Assembly: GCF_022343685.1 (NCBI RefSeq)
Contig: NZ_CP092123.1
Span: 2,356,001 to 2,420,000, forward strand
Direction of reading: 5' to 3'
DNA: 64,000 bases
From: Marinobacterium sediminicola
GTDB taxonomy: Bacteria; Pseudomonadota; Gammaproteobacteria; Pseudomonadales; Balneatricaceae
Position 1 is the first letter of the stretch. Every line of letters begins with the position of its first letter. The translations under genes were made by a program, and so were the position numbers. Shown here one piece after another: positions 58,182 to 64,000 of this stretch. The notes beneath the pieces are model-generated. The model did no database searches, was not told the DNA's origin, and worked only from the letters and a program-made list of their open reading frames with translations.

Positions 58182-59864
58182 TCAGATCTTGAAGCGGGAT
58201 ACCAGTTCGTTCAACTGACGCTCCAGTTCGCTCATCCGGGTTGCCGTACCGGCCAGCTCTTCGGCATTGTGGGTTGCCTTGTCCGCAATGTCGGCGATCT
58301 GCTGAACGCTCTTGCTGATCTCGTCGGCAACGGCCGTTTGCTCTTCGGCAGCACTGGCGATCTGGGTGTTCATCTCGGTGATGGTGCTGACCGAGTGCGT
58401 AATCTGCTGCAGCGAACTCCGCGCAGTATCCGCTTGAACGATGGTCTGCTGACTCTGCGCCTGAGAGTTCTGCATTTCGGTCACCGCACGGCGAGCGCCG
58501 CTCTGCAGGCTTTCGATCATGCGCTGAATCTCATCAGTACTCTGCTGCGTTCTTGTAGCCAGTGTTCGCACCTCGTCGGCCACCACGGAGAAGCCTCGGC
58601 CCTGCTCACCGGCACGCGCCGCCTCAATCGCTGCGTTCAACGCCAACAGGTTCGTCTGTTCGGCAATTTCACGAATCACGTTGATCACGGTTCCGATCTG
58701 GTCGGCATCGGAATCCAGACTGGCAATCACTTCCGCAGAGCGGTTCACATCATCAGCCAAGCGGTTGATCGAGTCGATGGTCTGCTCAACAACACCCTCA
58801 CCATTGACGGATTCCTTGTCAGCCTCACGTGCCGCTTCAGCTGCCTGAGAGGCACTGCCAGCCACCTGCTGAACAGCTGCTGCCATTTCATGAATGGCCG
58901 CTGCGGCCTGAGAGGTTTCGCCCTTCTGAACGTGGGCGTCCTCATGGGCGCGACTGACTACCTGCTTCATCGACTCCGTCGAAGCACTCAGTGAGCTCAC
59001 GGCAACGTGTACTTCCCTGACCAGCGACTGGATTTTCTCGACAAATTCGTTGAAGCAGCGCGCCACATCGCCGACTTCATCTCTGGACTCGACCGGCAGA
59101 CGGCGAGTGAGGTCTCCCTCTCCTTGCGAAATATCACGCAGCGCCGAAGCAATCTGCTGCAGCGGGCGGATGATTTTGCCGGAAGCTACCAAACTGATGG
59201 CACTGACAACACCCAACAACACGAGTGAGGAAATCGCAATCAGTGTCAGGGTCGCCGTTACCGAATCACGGATACTGGCTTCAACCTTGGCGACTTCAGT
59301 GTCGATATCATCGATATAGAACCCCGTTCCCAGAATCCAGCCCCACTGGGGCACCTGAGCCGCATAGCTGAGTTTCGGGGCCAACTGACCGGTTCCCGGC
59401 TTTTCCCACTCATACTCGACGTAGCCACCACCGTTCTGGCCCGCCGAGATCAGATCCTGCACCAAAGGTACACCGTTGGCGTCCTTCAGGCTGATCATGT
59501 TCTTGCCGATCAGGGAGGGCTTGGCACCATGGGCCAGGGTTTCACCTTCGGGGCTATAACCGAAAATATACCCGTCTGTGCCGAATCGCATGGCATTGAG
59601 GATTTCGACGGCCTGCTGCTCTTGTTCGGTCGTCGTCAGGTCGGCACGCGCCTGAACCGGCTTGATAGCGGTTACAGCCTGCTCGACATAGTTCTTGAGT
59701 TCCGCCTGTTTGGCGGCCAGCATGCTCTCCCTTATACGCTGGACCTCCGAGTCACCCATCGCTTCCATCTGGGTGCGCACGATTAGCATGATAGCAACCA
59801 CCACCAGTGCCATCGGCAGCAATGACAAAAGCAGCAGTTTGCTTTTAAGTTTCATTCCCGACAT
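58182..59864 (-). CDS. Methyl-accepting chemotaxis protein with single Cache (sCache_2) sensor
   Basis: 560 residues. The first membrane helix (about 8-30) precedes a periplasmic Cache domain: [40 protein letters not shown] and [18 protein letters not shown] are typical of sCache_2 receptors that bind small organic acids. A second helix (about 195-215), HAMP and a signalling domain with [20 protein letters not shown] follow. There is no C-terminal pentapeptide. A 12-bp palindrome lies in the leader. The ligand is not known. Confidence 0.92.
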   Translation of the reverse strand: MSGMKLKSKLLLLSLLPMALVVVAIMLIVRTQMEAMGDSEVQRIRESMLAAKQAELKNYVEQAVTAIKPVQARADLTTTEQEQQAVEILNAMRFGTDGYIFGYSPEGETLAHGAKPSLIGKNMISLKDANGVPLVQDLISAGQNGGGYVEYEWEKPGTGQLAPKLSYAAQVPQWGWILGTGFYIDDIDTEVAKVEASIRDSVTATLTLIAISSLVLLGVVSAISLVASGKIIRPLQQIASALRDISQGEGDLTRRLPVESRDEVGDVARCFNEFVEKIQSLVREVHVAVSSLSASTESMKQVVSRAHEDAHVQKGETSQAAAAIHEMAAAVQQVAGSASQAAEAAREADKESVNGEGVVEQTIDSINRLADDVNRSAEVIASLDSDADQIGTVINVIREIAEQTNLLALNAAIEAARAGEQGRGFSVVADEVRTLATRTQQSTDEIQRMIESLQSGARRAVTEMQNSQAQSQQTIVQADTARSSLQQITHSVSTITEMNTQIASAAEEQTAVADEISKSVQQIADIADKATHNAEELAGTATRMSELERQLNELVSRFKI

Positions 59865-59878
59865 GGGTCCGTTACCTT

Positions 59879-59890
59879 CTTGTATACAAG
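59879..59890. promoter_or_regulatory. Perfect 12-bp palindrome CTTGTATACAAG upstream of the Cache chemoreceptor
   Basis: A perfect dyad 15 bp before the receptor start codon. TTGTATACAA is a frequent operator type of GntR-family (FadR/VanR branch) regulators. It may control the receptor gene; no GntR gene is in the window. Confidence 0.4.
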
Positions 59891-59953
59891 GAAGAATGCA
59901 TATTCTATGTAAAACAAAGCTCCTTTGTTAACAACAATAGAGAAACAGTTGTT

Positions 59954-62176
59954 TCAATTTAGCGTCACTCGTTTCAAGCGTCGAGCATTACTCACAACAG
60001 TCACCGAAGAAAGCGCCATAGCGGCACCGGCAATAGCCGGATTCAGCAACAAGCCGGTCCAGGGATACAACAAACCGGCGGCTACAGGGATTGCCAGACT
60101 GTTGTAGATAAACGCCCCGAACAGGTTCTGCTTGATATTGCGAACCGTCGCACGGGAAACCGCAATGGCATCCACCACCGACGTCAGGCTGGAACGCATC
60201 AGGGTGACATCGGCTGAACTGATTGCCACGTCCGTTCCGGACCCCATGGCATAACCGATATCCGCCTGAGCCAGCGCCGGTGCATCGTTGATACCGTCAC
60301 CGACCATTGCAACCACCTTGCCCTCAGCCTGAAGATCACGAATCACGGCCTGCTTCTCCTCGGGTTTTACTTCAGCAATCACCCGATCGATACCTGCCTC
60401 ACGTGCAATGGCATTGGCTGTTTCCCGGTTATCCCCGGACAACATGACGACTTCAAGCCCCTGCCGATGCAATCTGGCCACTGCTGCAGCACTGTCTTCG
60501 CGCAGCGGGTCGGCGATGGCCATCAGCAATTTCAACTGCCCGTCCACCGCCATCCAGATCAATGACCGGCCTGCACGACTAAAGTGGTCGGCCTTCTGAT
60601 CAAAGTCGGCAGTATCAACAGAATTTTGCTGCATCCAGTCCCGATTGCCCAGCAACACCAGCTTCTCAGCGACACGTGCGCGCACCCCGCTGCCAGCCGT
60701 GGCATCAAAGTCTTCACCATCGACAGGGGACAGCCCTTGCTCACGCGTGTAGTTCAGCACTGATTGTGCCAGAGGGTGTTCCGAGTGCTGTTCAACGCTG
60801 GCCGCCAGTTGCAGCCATTGATCCACTTCTCCCTCTGCATGCAGGTCAACCACAACCGGCTTACCTTCGGTCAAGGTGCCGGTCTTGTCGACCACAACCG
60901 TCGTAATCGCCTGTGCCTGCTGCAGCGCATCCCCATTTCGGATCAATACCCCCTGCTCGGCAGCTCGACCAACGCCGACCATCACTGACATGGGGGTCGC
61001 CAATCCGAGAGCACAGGGGCAGGCGACGATCAGCACGGTTAACGCTGCGACGATGGCGAAGGGCCAGGCCGGAGCCGGTGCAAGCCATAACCACAGAATA
61101 GCAGTTAAAATTGCGATGATTATCACCACGGGAACAAAAATGGCGGCAATGCGATCCGCCAGACGTCCCAATGCAGGTTTCGCGTTTTGTGCTTCTCGAA
61201 CGGTCGCCACAATCTGAGCCAAAACAGTTTTCTGGCCCACTGCCAGCACCTCGATCAACAAGCTGCCCTGACCGTTGACAGTACCGCCGGTGACCTGATC
61301 ACCCGCCTTGCGCTTCACAGGCAAAGGCTCCCCCGTCAGCATCGACTCATCCAGATGACTGCTGCCTTCGATGACCTGACCATCCACCGGTACCCGCTCG
61401 CCGGGGCGGATGCGTACCCGATCACCGGGCAGCAACATTGCCACCGGAACCAATTTGCTTTCACCATCACGTATACGCAAGGCTTCCCGTGGCTGGAGAT
61501 CCAGCAGTTTGCGTAACGCATCATTGGTATTGCCCCGCGCGCGGCTTTCCAACGCTTGTCCCAACAGAATGAAGCCCAGGATCATTACCGCCGCTTCATA
61601 GTAGAGATGCATGGCCGCATCAGGCAGGATACCCGGTGACACCGCCGTCACCACTAACAAGCCTGAGGAGTAGACCCAAGCGGTCCCTGTTCCCAGGGCA
61701 ATCAGGGTGTCCATGTTGAGGTCACCATGAAAGAGTCCCTTCCAGGCGCCTTTGTAGATGTGCCCGGCACTGTACGCCATGATCGCCAGGGTAATCACAC
61801 CAAGCGTCACGCCCTGAAACATGCCACTGCCGCTATGAAGGTCCGGCATCCACCCAGCCAGCATCGCCAGCATCAATACCGCTCCCACCAACAGTGCCAC
61901 GAGACTTTTACGCAGCGTTGTCTTGAACGCCTGTCGCTCCTGCTCAGCTCGCTGCTCGTAATCATCCTGATCCTGCATCAGCGAAGCACCATATCCAGCC
62001 GCTTCTACCGCCTCAATCACGACCTGAGGATCAGCATCGGTTTGTACCGATGCGGTGCGATCAGCAAAATTGATCGCAAAGTCGTCAATCCCCTCAGTTT
62101 GTCTCAGGGACTTTTCCACACTGCGTACACAGCCAGCGCAGCGTACGTTGTGCAAAGCGAATTGATAAATAGCCAT
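59954..62176 (-). CDS. copA: Copper-exporting P1B-type ATPase CopA
   Basis: Exports Cu(I) from the cytoplasm using ATP. 740 residues: one N-terminal HMA domain with CAGC (C13, C16), eight membrane helices, the CPC metal site in [13 protein letters not shown], the phosphorylation motif [16 protein letters not shown] motif in [11 protein letters not shown] and [20 protein letters not shown] ribosome site precedes the ATG at 62176. A MerR-type promoter 40-70 bp upstream fits induction by copper through CueR. No cueR gene in the window. Confidence 0.95.
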   Translation of the reverse strand: MAIYQFALHNVRCAGCVRSVEKSLRQTEGIDDFAINFADRTASVQTDADPQVVIEAVEAAGYGASLMQDQDDYEQRAEQERQAFKTTLRKSLVALLVGAVLMLAMLAGWMPDLHSGSGMFQGVTLGVITLAIMAYSAGHIYKGAWKGLFHGDLNMDTLIALGTGTAWVYSSGLLVVTAVSPGILPDAAMHLYYEAAVMILGFILLGQALESRARGNTNDALRKLLDLQPREALRIRDGESKLVPVAMLLPGDRVRIRPGERVPVDGQVIEGSSHLDESMLTGEPLPVKRKAGDQVTGGTVNGQGSLLIEVLAVGQKTVLAQIVATVREAQNAKPALGRLADRIAAIFVPVVIIIAILTAILWLWLAPAPAWPFAIVAALTVLIVACPCALGLATPMSVMVGVGRAAEQGVLIRNGDALQQAQAITTVVVDKTGTLTEGKPVVVDLHAEGEVDQWLQLAASVEQHSEHPLAQSVLNYTREQGLSPVDGEDFDATAGSGVRARVAEKLVLLGNRDWMQQNSVDTADFDQKADHFSRAGRSLIWMAVDGQLKLLMAIADPLREDSAAAVARLHRQGLEVVMLSGDNRETANAIAREAGIDRVIAEVKPEEKQAVIRDLQAEGKVVAMVGDGINDAPALAQADIGYAMGSGTDVAISSADVTLMRSSLTSVVDAIAVSRATVRNIKQNLFGAFIYNSLAIPVAAGLLYPWTGLLLNPAIAGAAMALSSVTVVSNARRLKRVTLN

Positions 62177-62216
62177 AACGACCCTCTAATACTGTTTCGA
62201 GGTTTTCTATAACTGA

Positions 62217-62248
62217 ATGATAAACCCTGAAGTCGGATACAGGGTCAA
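62217..62248 (-). promoter_or_regulatory. copA: MerR/CueR-type promoter-operator of copA
   Basis: On the minus strand TTGACC (62248-62243) is separated by 19-20 bp from TTATCA/TATCAT (62223-62217). The overlong spacer holds the dyad ACCCTG-N10-CAGGGT (62245-62240 and 62229-62224), the layout of MerR-family metal regulators. It lies between the receptor stop and the copA start. Confidence 0.75.
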
Positions 62249-62259
62249 GAGGTTCCGAC

Positions 62260-64000
62260 TTACCAGTGATGACGCAACCCCAGCATCAGGTTCCGCGGAG
62301 CACCAAAGCGCACAAAGTCGGCGGCCGCAACATAATTGACGTACTGCTCATCGGTTACATTCTCGATTGAGGCCATCAGCCTTGTATCGCGTGACAGCTG
62401 CCAGCTTGCGGCCAGATCCAGCCGTGTAAAGGCATCGACATAAAAGCCATTGGCGCGGTCCCCCGGCCTTTTCCCCTGATACAAAACACTGGCCTGCAGC
62501 TGTACATCCGTGACCGGCCGATAATCCAGGATTAATGAGGCTGTGCGTTTGGGTACTCCAGGAAAGTCATTGCCCTCATAGGCATCTCCAGTACGGCTTA
62601 AAACCGCATCAAGCAGGCCGGCGGATAGAGACAGGTCCAGCTGTCGCGTCAGGGGATAGTGCAATGTCAACTCCAGCCCTCTGACCTGCTTTGCACCTGC
62701 TGTCATTCGGTAGGCTGGATCATCCGGGTCCCGCACCAGCACATCACTTTGTACAATGTTGAACAGGCTGAGGTTGAGGCTTTTCCCCCGCCCCAGTTCT
62801 GTGTTGATACCCAGCTCCAGCTGTTCACCACGGCTGGAATCAAACCCCTCCCCGTTGCGATCCGTTCCCGCATTGGGCAGCCAGGATTGGCTGTAGCTGC
62901 CCAGAAGACGGGTCGAGGGGCTGAGTTGATAGGCCAGCCCCACTGCCAGGCTGTCATGAAGACCCTGAGCGGATGTCCGGTACACGGGATCAAGCCAGCT
63001 GTTCAGGCGATATCGGCTGCGCCGCCACCCTGCCGCCAGCGTCAACCGCTGCGAGACCTGTACATCCTGCTTGATGAACAGAGCCTGTTCACGCCAGTCA
63101 TGACCGCCCGGTCTGCGCTGGTAGGTGGCCGGGTCCCCCGGTGCAAAACTCATGTCCGGGTTGTATATATCCAGCCAAAAACCGGCAATCTGGCGCCGGT
63201 TGTCATAGGCGTTATCTGTCTGATGCCAGTCAAACCCGGCCTTGAGGCTGCCAAAGGACAGAATCCGGGCATACTGAATCCGTCCCGTTGTCTGTCTGAA
63301 ACGGTCATCCACCTGCTGGTCAAACCCCATCAGCGGCAGCTGATCATTGATCATGTAGTAAAAACCGATCTGCCGCTCATCACGGCGCCCCCGAATATGG
63401 CGCAGACTGAATTCAAGTTGATCCCGGTCCGTGAGCTGCTGTTCGGCAAACAGCTCCAGCCGGTGATAGTGCCGATCCGCCCGGCTGGCAGGGTGTACAT
63501 AGGAGCTGCCATACACGGGACTGCCATTGGCATATACATTGTCAAAGTCGTAGGGGTAAGTCTGACGCGAAAATTCCCAGTCAAACCTGAGCAGGGTGCG
63601 GTCTCCGGGTTGCCACGCATGGCTTGTAAGCCAGGCCAGGCCTTGGTCTTCCGTGTTGGCTTTCCATCCCTTCGATGCCTGCCACGACAGTATGTTGCGA
63701 AAGGCGTAGCGGTTGGTAACGGGGGATTCGATATCAAGCCCTGCCTGGTAGGTACCGTAATCCCCCGCCCCTGCCCAGACCGTGCGACGATGCTCAAAGT
63801 GTGGCTTAGCGAGGCGATAATTCAGACTCCCACCGGGCGCACCGGAGCCATACAGCACACTGTTATGCCCCTTGATGATTTCAATTGATTCGATGGTGGC
63901 CGGGTCACGGACAAAATAGTGCTGATTGTCCAGCATGCCATCCAGCAACAGGCGGCCACCACTGCTGAAGCCTCGGATCATGATGTCACTGCCGGTTCCG
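62260..64000 (-). CDS. TonB-dependent siderophore-type receptor (N-terminus outside window)
   Basis: About 580 residues, the 5' end cut by the window edge (frame open to 64000). The plug end IRGFSSGGRLLLDGMLDNQH and SVLYGSGAPGGSLNYRLAKP are typical of siderophore receptors. The beta-barrel runs to a C-terminal ...NLMLGLRHHW, an outer-membrane-type terminal aromatic. TVWAGAGDYGTYQAGLD and DRNGEGFDSSRGEQLELGIN are usual barrel motifs. It is upstream of copA, 12 bp from the MerR-type operator, but probably not in its operon. The substrate, iron-siderophore or a metallophore, is not set by the sequence. Confidence 0.88.
   Translation of the reverse strand, partial: GTGSDIMIRGFSSGGRLLLDGMLDNQHYFVRDPATIESIEIIKGHNSVLYGSGAPGGSLNYRLAKPHFEHRRTVWAGAGDYGTYQAGLDIESPVTNRYAFRNILSWQASKGWKANTEDQGLAWLTSHAWQPGDRTLLRFDWEFSRQTYPYDFDNVYANGSPVYGSSYVHPASRADRHYHRLELFAEQQLTDRDQLEFSLRHIRGRRDERQIGFYYMINDQLPLMGFDQQVDDRFRQTTGRIQYARILSFGSLKAGFDWHQTDNAYDNRRQIAGFWLDIYNPDMSFAPGDPATYQRRPGGHDWREQALFIKQDVQVSQRLTLAAGWRRSRYRLNSWLDPVYRTSAQGLHDSLAVGLAYQLSPSTRLLGSYSQSWLPNAGTDRNGEGFDSSRGEQLELGINTELGRGKSLNLSLFNIVQSDVLVRDPDDPAYRMTAGAKQVRGLELTLHYPLTRQLDLSLSAGLLDAVLSRTGDAYEGNDFPGVPKRTASLILDYRPVTDVQLQASVLYQGKRPGDRANGFYVDAFTRLDLAASWQLSRDTRLMASIENVTDEQYVNYVAAADFVRFGAPRNLMLGLRHHW

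Noticed and set aside
62659-63888. Plus-strand frame of 409 codons opposite the siderophore receptor
   Set aside because: The minus strand clearly encodes a TonB-dependent barrel; the antisense frame shows no motif and no ribosome site.

Overview
The window reads as a chromosomal segment of a marine-type gammaproteobacterium. The order Oceanospirillales or a close relative is my inference, from the mix of an F7-like chemotaxis cluster, type IV pilus genes, RfaH, YaeQ, Dgt, YacG and CoaE; no 16S gene is present to confirm it. Coding density is high, the DNA is fairly GC-rich, and there is no tRNA, rRNA or CRISPR array. Both edges cut through TonB-dependent receptor genes.

Layout. 1-1071: start of a TonB-dependent copper receptor (OprC type). 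1183-10844: a single-strand chemotaxis operon (mcp, cheY, STAS, cheA, cheW, mcp, cheW, cheR, cheD, cheB). 11078-16575: gcvP, a Sel1/SPOR protein, rfaH and yaeQ. 16649-31021: a 14-kb minus-strand cluster running from a TolC-like lipoprotein, a periplasmic adaptor, a very large VCBS-repeat protein with a LEPR-type N-terminus and DUF4347 domain, a GAF-membrane-HlyD protein and a PqqD-like/M50 protease/HlyD fusion to a 7TMR-DISM histidine kinase and an OmpR-type regulator. The large gene is split by an IS3-family element. 31257-36801: mgtE, DUF1285, an MTHFR-fold protein, a retropepsin-like protease, yciH and dgt. 36969-46857: minor pilins, two paralogous major-type pilins, pilB, pilC, pilD, coaE and yacG. 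46929-58106: an ECF sigma/ChrR stress locus with photolyase, DUF523/DUF1722, FAD oxidase, DUF1365, Cfa-type methyltransferase, MFS carrier, DUF3833, SnoaL, SDR and a DUF6134-like protein. 58182-64000: a Cache chemoreceptor, the copper ATPase copA behind a MerR-type promoter, and a TonB siderophore-type receptor.

How it works together. The chemotaxis cluster has a full adaptation module (CheR, CheB, CheD) but no cheZ; one receptor carries a CheZ-like D-x3-Q motif. The ECF/ChrR block matches the singlet-oxygen response pattern known from Rhodobacter, with divergent TGATC[C/T] promoter-like sites. Copper uptake (OprC) and export (CopA) genes lie about 60 kb apart. The most unusual region is 16649-31021: it looks like a dedicated processing and export pathway for a giant surface protein in which no ABC transporter is encoded and an intramembrane-type metalloprotease fused to an adaptor takes the inner-membrane place. 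The IS insertion suggests that its substrate is inactive in this strain.
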